DNA of 37,563 nt from Oscillospiraceae bacterium (GTDB taxonomy: Bacteria; Bacillota; Clostridia; Saccharofermentanales; Saccharofermentanaceae): NCBI GenBank assembly GCA_015069215.1, contig SVJC01000009.1:1-37563 (forward strand), in the 5' to 3' direction. A program made the position numbers and the translations under genes. Below, one piece after another: positions 7,814 through 17,322 of the stretch. Position 1 is the first letter of the stretch; every line of letters begins with the position of its first letter. A model generated the notes under the pieces. The model ran no database searches. It was given only the letters and a program-made list of their open reading frames with translations, and was not told the DNA's origin.

Positions 7814-8733
7814 CAGATCTGGTTATCCTTCCTTGGAATTACAAGATTGATCGCACGCGGCACGCAGGAAATCCTGATGGGAAGCGACGGGCCTTTTTCG
7901 CCGTCAAGATCCAGAGTGATCTTGTTCGTTGCTTCCGGTGCTTCAATCGAAAAATCGGTTGCTTGAAAATATATGACTTTATCGCTGTTGATGTGGTCTC
8001 CCACGATGATCTTGCCGAAAAGGGGCATTATCTCATTTCTTTCTATCTTTTTGAGCAGCATGACGTCGAGCATTCCGTCGGTAACGTCAGCCTGTGACAT
8101 CAGATTGCGGAAACCGCCTACGCTGCTGGTGTTGGAGACAAAGAACATTACGGCATCGGTCTCGATCGTCTCATCGCCGTTATGGATGATTATGTGCTCG
8201 GAGTTGTTGAGGGAGGGGATATCCTTCATGGCGGAGATCCAGTATGCAACGGGTCCCAAAGCCGTCTTGAGGTCGGGCTGGACGTTGTAGATGACATCAG
8301 CGAAAGAACCTGCAGCCAGAACGTTCATGAAATATGACTCTCCGGCCTTGCCGCAGTCGACCCTGACGAATTCCGGATCCTCGAGCATCCTCGCAAAATC
8401 CTGTGGGGCGGAGGGGAGACGGTTGATAGTAGCGAAATCATTGACCGTACCGGAGTTGTAGATGGCGACGGGAATATCGATCTCGGCTCTCATGAGACCG
8501 GTGACGACCTCATTGACCGTACCGTCTCCGCCGGCAGCGATGAGCATGTCATATTCTTCGGGGTCAGTATCCATTGCAAAATTCATTGCATCGAAACGCT
8601 TTGACGTGTAATTTATGTCGGCGCGCTCGATGGACCCTTTCATGGCAAGATATGACAGCACGTTCTCAATGTTAGAGCGTGCGGTCTCACGTCCCGATGA
8701 CGGGTTGAGTATTATCTTGAGTCTAAGGCCCAT
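7813..8733 (-). CDS. Diacylglycerol kinase-like lipid kinase (YegS/DgkB family)
   Basis: A 306-residue protein from the ATG at 8731-8733, chosen because AAGGGAG stands 5-6 bases before it; it begins MGLRLKIILNPSSGR. The catalytic domain has the phosphate-binding NPSSGR loop and the AAGGDGTVNEVV motif of the family. Further family blocks are GTVNDFATINRLP and GSFADVIYNV. The C-terminal beta-sandwich ends with GLMSQADVTDG-like and LDGEKGPSLPIRI segments. Members phosphorylate diacylglycerol or related lipids and help recycle lipid produced by envelope polymer synthesis. It is translationally coupled to the foldase gene downstream. Confidence 0.93.
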   Translation of the reverse strand: MGLRLKIILNPSSGRETARSNIENVLSYLAMKGSIERADINYTSKRFDAMNFAMDTDPEEYDMLIAAGGDGTVNEVVTGLMRAEIDIPVAIYNSGTVNDFATINRLPSAPQDFARMLEDPEFVRVDCGKAGESYFMNVLAAGSFADVIYNVQPDLKTALGPVAYWISAMKDIPSLNNSEHIIIHNGDETIETDAVMFFVSNTSSVGGFRNLMSQADVTDGMLDVMLLKKIERNEIMPLFGKIIVGDHINSDKVIYFQATDFSIEAPEATNKITLDLDGEKGPSLPIRISCVPRAINLVIPRKDNQI

Positions 8734-8807
8734 GGGTCTCCCTTCATGAACATAATTATTGATTATTGACACTTTAACATAAAAAGCCAATGTAAAAGCC
8801 AAAAGTG

Positions 8808-8816
8808 TGCTATTAT
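8808..8816 (+). promoter_or_regulatory. Possible extended -10 promoter for the YfhO genes
   Basis: TG-C-TATTAT at 8808-8816 fits an extended -10. A perfect TTGACA lies at 8766-8771 but is not at proper spacing from a good -10. The 133-base divergent gap between the lipid kinase and the first YfhO gene must hold promoters for both sides. Confidence 0.35.
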
Positions 8817-8866
8817 TAACACGTTTGTAATTTTATTATAAATAAATAAGAAAGACAGGTCATATT

Positions 8867-11848
8867 TTGAGCAATAATAAGGCACTTCTTCTAAAGCCAT
8901 GGCGCGAAAGAGTCGCGTCGATCTGGCCGCAGCTTCTCCTAGCATTCTCATTCCCGGTACTGACAGTATTGGCCGCTCTCGTTATTTGCGGATGCTATCC
9001 GTATGGCGACCGCACCATGCTGACGGTCGACCTTTACCACCAGTACGCTCCTTTTGTGGTCACATTCCGCAACAAGGTCCTGTCCGGGCAGTCCCTGCTC
9101 TACAGCTGGAATGACGGTCTGGGCCAGGAGTTCTATGCCGCGTATGCCAACTATGCGGCGAGCCCTCTCAACATCTTTGCGTTATTTTTCACAGCCAAGA
9201 CCATCCCGGTATTCATAGGGATCGTTACTTGCCTGAGAGCCGGTCTTTCAGGGCTTTTCATGCTGATGTTCCTTGCTTCGAACGACAACAAGAGGGTGGA
9301 TAACATCACCGTTGTCTTTGCCTGCACTTACGCGCTCTGCGGCTGGTACATCTCTTACTTCTGGAACATAATGTGGTGCGACGCCGTAGTCCTTCTCCCG
9401 CTTATAATGCTCGGCCTCAGAAGGTTGCTCATCGAGCGTAAATGCGCTTTCTATGCCGTCGTTCTTGCGATCGCCATCTTCAGCAATTACTATGCAGGAT
9501 TCTTCATATGTCTGTTCCTTGTCATGTTCGCACCCTGCTACTACGTAATGCTCTTCACGCCCGGAAAACCTAAGGGTGACCCGATGAGACTGTGCTTCAA
9601 AACGTTCTTCGGCGCAGCTTTCAGGTTTGCTTTTTCGAGCGCTGTAGCCGCAGGAGCTACTGCAGTACTGACAGTTCCCACATACCTTATCCTTAAGCAC
9701 TGCTCCGCTACCGGAGATACACTGCCCAAGGATTTTACACTTCAGAATAACCTTTTCGATTTCCTCGGAAGGCTTATGGTTGCGGCCAACCCCAATATCC
9801 GTGACGGTATGGACAATGTTTACAGCGGCGTTGTCGTAGCTATCCTTCTGCCGCTGTTCTTCCTGCTCCCCAAGAGCACGGGCATCACGATGAGACACAA
9901 GATCGCTTTCGGTCTCATGATCTTCGTAATGTACCTGAGCTTTACCAACAGGACCCTCAACTTCATCTGGCACGGACTTCACTTCCCGAATCAGATCCCT
10001 TACAGGGAATCTTTCCTCATGAGCTTCCTCCTTGTCTTTATCGGATTCCTTACGATAAGAAGGATCCGGAGCCTGAGTCTGGGGGCCGTCATGGGGTCCG
10101 TGGCTGCATGGTTTATCTTCCTCGTGCTCTATGAGAAATACGGCAAGGGAAATGAGAGCTACATCCAGATTGGCTGCACTCTGCTGTTCATAATCATCCA
10201 GGGTGCCGTTCTCAGGATCGTCAGCGATGCAAATTCAGGAAAATCCTCGTTCTATTGCGAGACCCTGATCACTGTCACGATGCTCCTTGAGATCTTTGCG
10301 GCATCGACCATCTCTATCGGTCTTGTTGCCCAGCACGAAGGATTTGCTTCGTATGAACCTTACGGAAGAAACCAGCCTCCCATCACGGAATATGTCAATT
10401 CGGTGGAGGGAACTCCGGGACATCAGAATTTTGAGCGTTCCGAGCTTTTCCCGAACAATATCTGCGATATCCAGGCACTTTACGACGTTAAGGGAATCTC
10501 GATCTTCTCCTCTACGGCAAGAGAGAGCTTCGTTAAGTACATGAGAAACTTCGGTTTTCACAACAACGGCATTAACGGTTTCCGCAATGCCGGACTTACC
10601 AGGGTAACCGCAACGCTCCTGGGCGTCAGGAACCTTATCGAGACCGAAAAGACGAAGACTGTTCCCGCACTTTTCGAAAAAGAGTACACAAGCGGACCTG
10701 TTACATCCTGGGGCAACCCTGATGCTTTGAGCGTCGGATACATGGTTTCAGAGAAGTTCCCTGAATATGTTCCCGAATACAATGACCAGGGCAACGCATT
10801 CATGAAGACCAACAAATGGATCCAGGCCATGGGCGTTGAAAAAGAGGTTTACAAGTCCGTAAACATCTCTGCCGTGGACTGCGTCGGAATGAGCACCAGA
10901 GACAAGCAGAATTATCTGCTCTTGTATACGATCGCAGCTGATGACGATGATGAATGCGGCTTTACAGTCAGGGTAGACAATGCCAAGATCGGCGCAGACG
11001 TATATGTTTATGCCGGTTCCAACAAGGGCGGCACCGCTACCGTCACGGTAGGCGAGACCTCCAGGTCTTTCGAGATCAGGAGCTTCCAGGTGATCACGCT
11101 CGGCGTTTTCGACGGCACTCCCATGACGCTCAAGGTTGATTACTACGATCCGCCGAGTGCTTCTCCGCTTTATGTTTACGGCTACCAGCTCGATGTTGAC
11201 GCTTATAACGAAATGGTAAAAGAGCTTTCCGACGAGCAGCTTGAAGTTACGAAATATGACGCGACTTCGCTCGAAGGAACCGTCACTGCAAAGAATGACG
11301 GACTCTTATTCCTCACCATCCCTTATTCTGAAGGATGGTATGCTTGGGTCGACGGTGAAGAGACTGAGGTCACACCCGTCAATGACGCTCTCATGGCAAT
11401 AAAAATGAGCGCGGGCAAACACGATGTCAGGATCGAATATATCCCGGCAGGATTCAAGCCCGGCGTCTGCATAACATGCGCTTCGATAGTTACGATAATC
11501 CTTTTGGCGGCGATCCCCGCGCTTATCAGAAAGGCACGCGCTTCCAAGAAGACTGCTGCAGCTGTAGTGTCTGCAACGGCTGAGACCGCAGCCCGGACCG
11601 GTTCTGAAGCTTCCGTAGAAGAGCCCGTCCCGGCAGTTCCGGATGTGCCCGCGGAACCGGCAGAACCTGCTGAGCCTGCAGAACCTTCCGAAGACAAGCA
11701 GGATGTTCCAGCCGAAGAGGCCGTAACTGAAGAACAGACCGCGGAAGAAGTTCCGGAGGAACCGCAGAAACTTGAGGAAACGGAAACTCCGTCATCCGGG
11801 GATGAACCCGAAGAACCTTCAAAAGATAACGGAGACAGCAAACAATGA
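8867..11848 (+). CDS. YfhO-family polytopic membrane protein
   Basis: A 993-residue protein with a TTG start at 8867 and only a weak AGG-type ribosome site. It has about a dozen or more hydrophobic segments in residues 20-500, an extracellular region (about 510-850), a last membrane helix (about 865-890) and a long acidic Pro/Glu/Ala-rich tail. The YfhO signature is present near the start: YPYGDRTMLTVDLYHQYAPF. In Bacillus subtilis and Listeria, YfhO/GtcA-linked proteins are needed for glycosylation of lipoteichoic acid, and the fold is of the GT-C glycosyltransferase type, so a role in decorating envelope polymers is likely. The next gene overlaps it by 4 bases (ATGA). Confidence 0.88.
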   Translation: MSNNKALLLKPWRERVASIWPQLLLAFSFPVLTVLAALVICGCYPYGDRTMLTVDLYHQYAPFVVTFRNKVLSGQSLLYSWNDGLGQEFYAAYANYAASPLNIFALFFTAKTIPVFIGIVTCLRAGLSGLFMLMFLASNDNKRVDNITVVFACTYALCGWYISYFWNIMWCDAVVLLPLIMLGLRRLLIERKCAFYAVVLAIAIFSNYYAGFFICLFLVMFAPCYYVMLFTPGKPKGDPMRLCFKTFFGAAFRFAFSSAVAAGATAVLTVPTYLILKHCSATGDTLPKDFTLQNNLFDFLGRLMVAANPNIRDGMDNVYSGVVVAILLPLFFLLPKSTGITMRHKIAFGLMIFVMYLSFTNRTLNFIWHGLHFPNQIPYRESFLMSFLLVFIGFLTIRRIRSLSLGAVMGSVAAWFIFLVLYEKYGKGNESYIQIGCTLLFIIIQGAVLRIVSDANSGKSSFYCETLITVTMLLEIFAASTISIGLVAQHEGFASYEPYGRNQPPITEYVNSVEGTPGHQNFERSELFPNNICDIQALYDVKGISIFSSTARESFVKYMRNFGFHNNGINGFRNAGLTRVTATLLGVRNLIETEKTKTVPALFEKEYTSGPVTSWGNPDALSVGYMVSEKFPEYVPEYNDQGNAFMKTNKWIQAMGVEKEVYKSVNISAVDCVGMSTRDKQNYLLLYTIAADDDDECGFTVRVDNAKIGADVYVYAGSNKGGTATVTVGETSRSFEIRSFQVITLGVFDGTPMTLKVDYYDPPSASPLYVYGYQLDVDAYNEMVKELSDEQLEVTKYDATSLEGTVTAKNDGLLFLTIPYSEGWYAWVDGEETEVTPVNDALMAIKMSAGKHDVRIEYIPAGFKPGVCITCASIVTIILLAAIPALIRKARASKKTAAAVVSATAETAARTGSEASVEEPVPAVPDVPAEPAEPAEPAEPSEDKQDVPAEEAVTEEQTAEEVPEEPQKLEETETPSSGDEPEEPSKDNGDSKQ

Positions 11849-14172
11849 TAGGAACCCGTTCAGGAAGGGAAAAATTCATTGACGGGTTCGTGATATGTTT
11901 CCTCGCGGCGGCCTGTACTGCCACGATAGCACTCAACATCGGACTTTCCGTCAGCCCCGGCAAGATCCTTCCGACAACACTCTCGATGAGAACGGGGGAT
12001 ATGAGCGAGAACATCATCGCGGGACTTAAGGTCGCCGAAAATGATGTTGCAAGCATAAAGTCAGGACTCGGAGCCGCTGAAACCTGGGAGCTGATCTCGG
12101 ACAGGAATCTGGATCTGTTCTTCCTTATTGCTTTGCTCCTGCCGCAGAGCCTGACCAAAGCCATCCTTACTATAGGTTATTTCTTAAGGTTCGGCCTTGC
12201 AGCTTCAATGATGTATGCGTTCTGCTGCCGTCACGCAGGCCTCAGGAGGCTTTATTCGTTCCTTCTCGGAATGATGTATGCTTTCTCCTCTCAGGTCATA
12301 CTTACAGCGCAGTTTACTCCGGTAATGAACATGGTAATCCTCATACCATGTGCCCTTTCGGCATTCGATTCATATCTCAGGACAAGGACATGGAAGTCAT
12401 TTGCGCTTTCCGCCCTCGCCTGTGCGCTCATCGCTGCTTCAGGAAGCTACGGTTGCATTTCTGGCATTCCGTTCCTTATCGTCTCGGCTTTCGTACTGGC
12501 CATCGGCCTTTATGACAAGAAGGGCAAGGTTTTCTCATCCTGGATGAAGCTTGTGGGTGCGATAGTTACGGGAACCGCAATGGCAGCATTTTCGGTGATC
12601 CCGAGATTCATCGGCCAGCTCCCGAAGTTTGACGTTGTCCAGGCGGCAAAGACTGCCGAGATGAGATACGATTTCTATGATCTGCTCAGGCATATGTTCG
12701 TGGCCCAGTCCGGCGGACTCGAAAATGACATGCCGCCGGTTTTCTATATTGGCATACTGACCGTGGAAGCGATCGTCCTGTTCTGGTTCAACTTCAAGAT
12801 TCCCGTACGCGTTAAGGTAACGGCGGCTTTTGTCATTTCGGTCTGGTACATTTCATGCGCTTCGTCTTTCGTAAGCGGTGCCGTCAGCATCTTCGGCGAA
12901 AGTCCCGTGCTCAGTTCCACCAGGCTGATCTGCCTTGAAGCATTCCTGTTCTTCTACGCGGCGATAGCCCTCAAGAACATCAGGGGTGTTGAAAGGGGAG
13001 CACTTTATGCGTCGTTCCTGGTCCCGCTGGCTTTCCTTGTCTTCTCCGGCAACAACTATTCCGACATCCAGTTTTCGACGACGATAAATCTCGGAACAGC
13101 CATTGTAATGCTCGTTTGCGGCATTATCAACATCCGTCTTGCTTTAACAGAGACTTCCGGAAAGAAGTTCAAGATGTTTGTTGCCGCTCTCGGCGCACTG
13201 GCGATCACGGTAAATGCTTCATTCATAATGTTCAACAATTCCGTCAGCGCATCAGGAACAGGCCTCAATGCCATCAGCGATGCTGAAGACGAAGAGTTTG
13301 ATCTGTACGATGAAGATGAAGACATCGGCCTGTCGGTCTTTTCAAACGCTGACAAATATCTTCTGTTCTCGAATGACATAAGTTCTTACAAGGCAGAAGG
13401 TTTCGCGGACGGATTTAATTATGCGTCCGGCCAGGCTCAGGCAGGCGAGTGCTTCTCGGAATATGACCTGAACCTCGTTTACAGCGATCAGGCCGATCAC
13501 AAGGAAAAGGACATCTACAGCGTAGGAGCGGGTTTTTCTTCGATCACCTTTGAGGTGACATGCAAAGACGGTGACAGATTGTTTATCTACAGCGGCTTTA
13601 ACGGCGACATCACCATCAGGAATACCTATGGCGATTTTGAAGAGGAGACGGATATCTCCGGGCCTTCGCTCTGTGAACTTGAAGCAGTCCCGGGCAAACA
13701 CGAACTCGCATTTTTCTTCGATCTCGAAGAGGCATCCGAAAGCAGGATTGCCGTCATGTACGTCAATCCCGGCGCTGCCGAGAGGCTTCAGAAGGCAACA
13801 AGGTCAATGGAAGGCAATTCTTTCAGTTTTAAATATACCGACATACCCGGGATGCATGCCGGAACAGTGAGCTTTCTTACATCCAAGGCTTACGATCCCG
13901 GGACCCGCATCTCCGTAAACGGAAAGAACTGCAGGACGTTTGAGTATCTCGGTCTGACGGGATGTACTTTTGTTGCATCGGATAAGGTTACGGATTACAA
14001 TGTGCAGATCTCCAAGGCCATTCCGGGCCTTTCCGGAGGCATTGCGGTATCTGCAGCCGTTTGTCTGGCTATCCTTGCTATTCCTCTCATATATAAGAAT
14101 AGTAATAAAAATAAGAAGGGAAAGAGTTCCGAAGATCCTGATCTTGTGGAACAACCTGAAGTAAATGCTTAG
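11845..14172 (+). CDS. Second YfhO-like membrane protein, shorter and divergent
   Basis: A 775-residue polytopic protein starting at the ATGA overlap with the first YfhO-like gene. It has the same overall plan: many membrane helices in residues 15-440, an outer region with short beta-strands (about 460-735, including FSFKYTDIPGMHAG), and a last helix near 740-760 with a Lys/Asn-rich tail. Blocks such as SLTKAILTIGYFLRFGLAAS and LYSFLLGMMYAFSSQV resemble YfhO. The N-terminal acidic DLYHQY motif of the first protein is missing, so it may have a different activity or be a partner subunit. Translational coupling suggests the two are made in matched amounts. Confidence 0.75.
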   Translation: MIGTRSGREKFIDGFVICFLAAACTATIALNIGLSVSPGKILPTTLSMRTGDMSENIIAGLKVAENDVASIKSGLGAAETWELISDRNLDLFFLIALLLPQSLTKAILTIGYFLRFGLAASMMYAFCCRHAGLRRLYSFLLGMMYAFSSQVILTAQFTPVMNMVILIPCALSAFDSYLRTRTWKSFALSALACALIAASGSYGCISGIPFLIVSAFVLAIGLYDKKGKVFSSWMKLVGAIVTGTAMAAFSVIPRFIGQLPKFDVVQAAKTAEMRYDFYDLLRHMFVAQSGGLENDMPPVFYIGILTVEAIVLFWFNFKIPVRVKVTAAFVISVWYISCASSFVSGAVSIFGESPVLSSTRLICLEAFLFFYAAIALKNIRGVERGALYASFLVPLAFLVFSGNNYSDIQFSTTINLGTAIVMLVCGIINIRLALTETSGKKFKMFVAALGALAITVNASFIMFNNSVSASGTGLNAISDAEDEEFDLYDEDEDIGLSVFSNADKYLLFSNDISSYKAEGFADGFNYASGQAQAGECFSEYDLNLVYSDQADHKEKDIYSVGAGFSSITFEVTCKDGDRLFIYSGFNGDITIRNTYGDFEEETDISGPSLCELEAVPGKHELAFFFDLEEASESRIAVMYVNPGAAERLQKATRSMEGNSFSFKYTDIPGMHAGTVSFLTSKAYDPGTRISVNGKNCRTFEYLGLTGCTFVASDKVTDYNVQISKAIPGLSGGIAVSAAVCLAILAIPLIYKNSNKNKKGKSSEDPDLVEQPEVNA

Positions 14173-15166
14173 TAAAAAGATTGTTGACGGTTGCGAGTTC
14201 GTAGTATTCGATCTCGAGTGGAACCAGCCGATTCCCGGCAAAACCTATGATTTCGATTGTTCGACCCTTACCGGTGAGATCATTGAGATAGGCGCCTGCC
14301 GTTATGTGTATGAAAACGGTGACCTTATCTGTCAGGCAATCTATTCGGCTGACATAGTCCCTGCCATTTATACCAGGCTTCACTATCACGTCAGAAAAGT
14401 TACGCATAAGAAGAACAGCGATCTCAAGAACGGCCAGCCGTTTGCTGATGCTTATAAGGGATTCCGCGATTTCTGCGGTCCGGATGCCATCCTGGTCGGA
14501 TGGGGCAATTCAGATCCTGCCATGCTCAAGATGAACCTGAAGTTTTTCGGCATGGATCCCAAACTCGAAATGCCGTTCCTTGATCTTCAGCCGATCTTCT
14601 CGTTCTTTGCGGGACAGAAGGGCAAGCAGAGAAGTGTAGAGGCAGCCGTGGATTTCTACAACATAGAAAAGAAAGACATATTCCACAGTGCCACGGCAGA
14701 TGCACAGTATACGGGCGCGGTATTTGAAGAGATCTTCAGACACAACAAGCCGTCCGAGGTAATCTCCGCAATATCGAGCTCATCGATCGATCCCGACATA
14801 AAGAGCGAGTTTTCCCTTGTCGGTAATGAGGCCAAAGATGCTGACGGAGCATTGAGCCTCGTCGACGGTTTCCTTAGTAATTGCCCGGTCTGCGGTAAAA
14901 AGCTCAAGGCGGAAATAGGAAAGTTCCGCATAAGAAAGTCACAATATGCGCTTTTCAGCTGCAGCGAGCACGGGGAGATGTTCTCCAGAGCGAGGATAAA
15001 AAAGAACAAATCCGGCATGTTTTATGCTTCGGCGGTCTTAAGATTTGCCACTCAGACGGATTATTATCTGGTAGCTTCAAAGAAGGAAGAGTTCGATAAA
15101 TACGGCTCTAAAGGGGCACCGGTGGAGAAAACAGAAGAAAAAAGCGAAGAATCCGACAATTTGTAA
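14165..15166 (+). CDS. DEDDh 3'-5' exonuclease with C-terminal Cys/His cluster
   Basis: A 333-residue protein. Residues 10-195 form an RNase T/DEDDh exonuclease domain with the full set of acidic residues: D16 and E18 in FVVFDLEW, D117 in GWGNSDPAM, H174 and D179 in HSATADAQY. It resembles the ERI-1/KapD-type branch. The C-terminal part (about 235-300) has CPVCGKKL and FSCSEHGEMF, which together look like a zinc-ribbon site. Metal-dependent trimming of RNA or DNA 3' ends is expected. The start ATG lies 8 bases inside the second YfhO-like gene, so the three genes form one overlapping unit although no functional link is obvious. Confidence 0.87.
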   Translation: MLSKKIVDGCEFVVFDLEWNQPIPGKTYDFDCSTLTGEIIEIGACRYVYENGDLICQAIYSADIVPAIYTRLHYHVRKVTHKKNSDLKNGQPFADAYKGFRDFCGPDAILVGWGNSDPAMLKMNLKFFGMDPKLEMPFLDLQPIFSFFAGQKGKQRSVEAAVDFYNIEKKDIFHSATADAQYTGAVFEEIFRHNKPSEVISAISSSSIDPDIKSEFSLVGNEAKDADGALSLVDGFLSNCPVCGKKLKAEIGKFRIRKSQYALFSCSEHGEMFSRARIKKNKSGMFYASAVLRFATQTDYYLVASKKEEFDKYGSKGAPVEKTEEKSEESDNL

Positions 15167-15191
15167 ACGAAATGTTAACAAAGTATGTAAA
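15160..15191 (+). promoter_or_regulatory. TTTGTAAAC/TTAACAAA element upstream of the PilX-like gene
   Basis: TTTGTAAAC (15160-15168), a 6-base gap, TTAACAAA (15175-15182), then TGTAAA. The two halves form an imperfect inverted repeat. A similar arrangement occurs before the second short pilin at 28123-28150. Its left end overlaps the exonuclease stop codon. Confidence 0.35.
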
Positions 15192-15218
15192 AAAAGTTAG
15201 CAAATTTGGAATTTTCTG

Positions 15219-15247
15219 TTGAAATTTGGCCGGGAATATCATAAAAT
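15219..15247 (+). promoter_or_regulatory. Sigma-A-type promoter of the PilX-like gene
   Basis: TTGAAA (15219-15224), a 17-base spacer, TAAAAT (15242-15247). The predicted start is near 15254, giving an untranslated leader of about 80 bases. Confidence 0.65.
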
Positions 15248-15334
15248 AAGCTCAAGAAATTGGATTTTTATGCGTGGAAAACGCGCAGACAGTTTGATTT
15301 AGGACTTTATACACATATGAAGGAAGGTGCTTCT

Positions 15335-17257
15335 ATGATGAGAAAGTTTTACAAGAAGAAAGCAGGAAGACGCGGAGCGATCCTCGTAACCGTCGTTTTC
15401 GTACTGGCATTCGCAGTAATCTTCATTGCTGCAGCCATGATGCTTACACAGGCTACAAGAAAGCGTGTGTATACTGAGGCTGAGAGCAATCAGGCAAGAC
15501 TTACGGTTACATCCGTTGCAGAGTCTTGGTATCGTGCGGTGCAGAAGTGCGAGTTTGCTGATGAGGATCTGTTAGACCTCTGCAAGGCTAAGTCACTCAT
15601 CAGGGTTTATGCATCGGCTAACGCTGATACAGTTCCTGGCCTTGAGAATGAAGGTGTTAAAAATGATGAAAGTTACACTACAGTGTATCTTTACCGTGTA
15701 CCGAATTCGGAGGGAGCTACTAAAGCAGATGATTATACATATTATGCTGACTTTACGACTCACCTTGACGGACAGGTTGAGAACGTTCGTGCAACTTTGA
15801 GCTACACGACCCCGACCAGCGGCAAAAATGCAGCACCTTTCAGCACGCAGATCGACTTGAACAACGAGTTCAATCAGAACAACCTCGAAATAATCGGTAA
15901 GGGTAAGAATGATCTTGATAATATCTTCCTCGTCAGAAAAGGCGGTAAGAACAAGAACGCTTCTTTCTCTACCTACGCTACAATGGTATATTGTGATGGC
16001 GAAGTAGCATTCAAGGATGATGATTTCCATTGTAAAGATCTCGTTTTCCTTACTGGCGCAAAGCTGGCAAATAAGAATGACAGTACCATGTTCAAGAAGC
16101 ACACTGTTGAGAACCTGTTCTTCTTCGGTGACAGTAATGAAGCGATTTCTACAGGAACAGCCACCAACTTTAGTCCCAGCGGTCTCAACTTCTACCTCTG
16201 CGACAGATCCATAGGTGATACTTCATGGGTAAGCGGCGCAAGTGTTACTTACATCAATGCTGACGGTACTCTTAAGGGCGGCGGAAAAGCATTCGCAGAC
16301 GATGATGTTAACAATGCATTTGTTAAAAAAGTAAAAAAGTATGCATCGCTTAACACAAGCTATAAGGCTGGCGGTACAAACAGCTTCCCTACCACTGACG
16401 AATTCATTTCAGCTTCTTCAAAGCTCGGAATAACAAAGACACCTCCGAGCACTCTTACGGGCAAGAAGTTTGGTAACTTCCTTGAAAATAATTGCTACCA
16501 GAAGAATGGTGGTAAAGTTGTTCCCGGTGGCACATATCTCTTCACCTCCGATGAGTCTGATAAAGGTGAGAGCCATCCTGGTTTGGGCGACAAGGAACCT
16601 TACATCATGGTTCTCAGCGGCAGTGAGAATTACACATTCTGGTTCGATGGTACTTTCAAACTTTATAACGTAGTATTCATTATCGACAAGCCTAACCCTA
16701 AAAAGCCGGCACTCTTCCTTCTTGCTAAGAACGCAAGTGTTGAATGGCCTTCAAGCGACAACGGAAAAGTAGGCGGTAACGGAATCTTTGCCGTAAAAGG
16801 AAGGAACTTCGACAGCGCAGCAGATGCTGCTAAGTTTATCAAGGATACTTTAAGCTCCAATTTGGACGGTCCTAATAAATTTGAGGATACCGAGAGTAAG
16901 GGCTACAGCCATCGTTATGATGGTAAGAATGAGCCTTGCGCAATGGTTATCGGTATGGGCAAGAATACTTTCAAAGTATGTAAGAATGCGATTCTGGAAT
17001 CATTTGTAGGCATGTTCAATGACAACTATAACGAGTCCAACCAGTCCAAGTTCTTGTTCCAGAATAACGATCACGGCGTATTCTACGGAAGACTTATGAC
17101 AGACGGTTATTTTGATAGCGACCAAGGTTCCATCTCAATGCCTGCCTGCCCCGGCTCTTCAAATATGGATGAACCGGATCCTGCAATGAAGAAACTTGTT
17201 ACAAACTTCAAACTTAAGTCAATGGTCTACTATTACGGCATACAGAGCGCAGGTTAA
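15335..17257 (+). CDS. Large PilX-like pilus-associated protein
   Basis: A 640-residue protein from the ATG at 15335, which has AGGAAGG at 15321-15327; an earlier in-frame ATG lacks a ribosome site. A basic start (MMRKFYKKKAGRRG) leads into one hydrophobic helix, AILVTVVFVLAFAVIFIAAA, and an amphipathic stretch rich in Ala/Glu/Arg ending AESWYRAV. This is the PilX-type N-terminus of minor pilins and pilus-tip proteins, which lacks the class III FTLxE signal. The outer part is large, Asn/Gly/Lys-rich and beta-strand-like (about 150-600), with NGIFAVKGRNF and CAMVIGMGKNTFKV blocks. It could be a tip adhesin or a surface scaffold. It lies 3.3 kb before the pilus locus, with its own promoter and terminator. 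Confidence 0.65.
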   Translation: MMRKFYKKKAGRRGAILVTVVFVLAFAVIFIAAAMMLTQATRKRVYTEAESNQARLTVTSVAESWYRAVQKCEFADEDLLDLCKAKSLIRVYASANADTVPGLENEGVKNDESYTTVYLYRVPNSEGATKADDYTYYADFTTHLDGQVENVRATLSYTTPTSGKNAAPFSTQIDLNNEFNQNNLEIIGKGKNDLDNIFLVRKGGKNKNASFSTYATMVYCDGEVAFKDDDFHCKDLVFLTGAKLANKNDSTMFKKHTVENLFFFGDSNEAISTGTATNFSPSGLNFYLCDRSIGDTSWVSGASVTYINADGTLKGGGKAFADDDVNNAFVKKVKKYASLNTSYKAGGTNSFPTTDEFISASSKLGITKTPPSTLTGKKFGNFLENNCYQKNGGKVVPGGTYLFTSDESDKGESHPGLGDKEPYIMVLSGSENYTFWFDGTFKLYNVVFIIDKPNPKKPALFLLAKNASVEWPSSDNGKVGGNGIFAVKGRNFDSAADAAKFIKDTLSSNLDGPNKFEDTESKGYSHRYDGKNEPCAMVIGMGKNTFKVCKNAILESFVGMFNDNYNESNQSKFLFQNNDHGVFYGRLMTDGYFDSDQGSISMPACPGSSNMDEPDPAMKKLVTNFKLKSMVYYYGIQSAG

Positions 17258-17274
17258 AATCTAAAACATAACAA

Positions 17275-17316
17275 AAGGCCCGGAGTTAAAACTTCGGGCC
17301 TTATCATTTTTTTTGA
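17275..17316. terminator. Bidirectional terminator between PilX-like and DsrE-like genes
   Basis: A 13-bp stem with one G-U pair (17275-17287 with 17290-17302) is followed on the plus strand by ATCATTTTTTTT. On the minus strand it is followed by TTTTGTTATGTTTT. It serves both convergent genes. Confidence 0.85.
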
Positions 17317-17322
17317 TTTTGA

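Noticed and set aside
9248-9982. A 244-codon open frame on the minus strand inside the first YfhO gene
   Set aside because: It is antisense to a well-supported membrane protein gene, has charged low-information sequence, and no ribosome site; it is a shadow frame.
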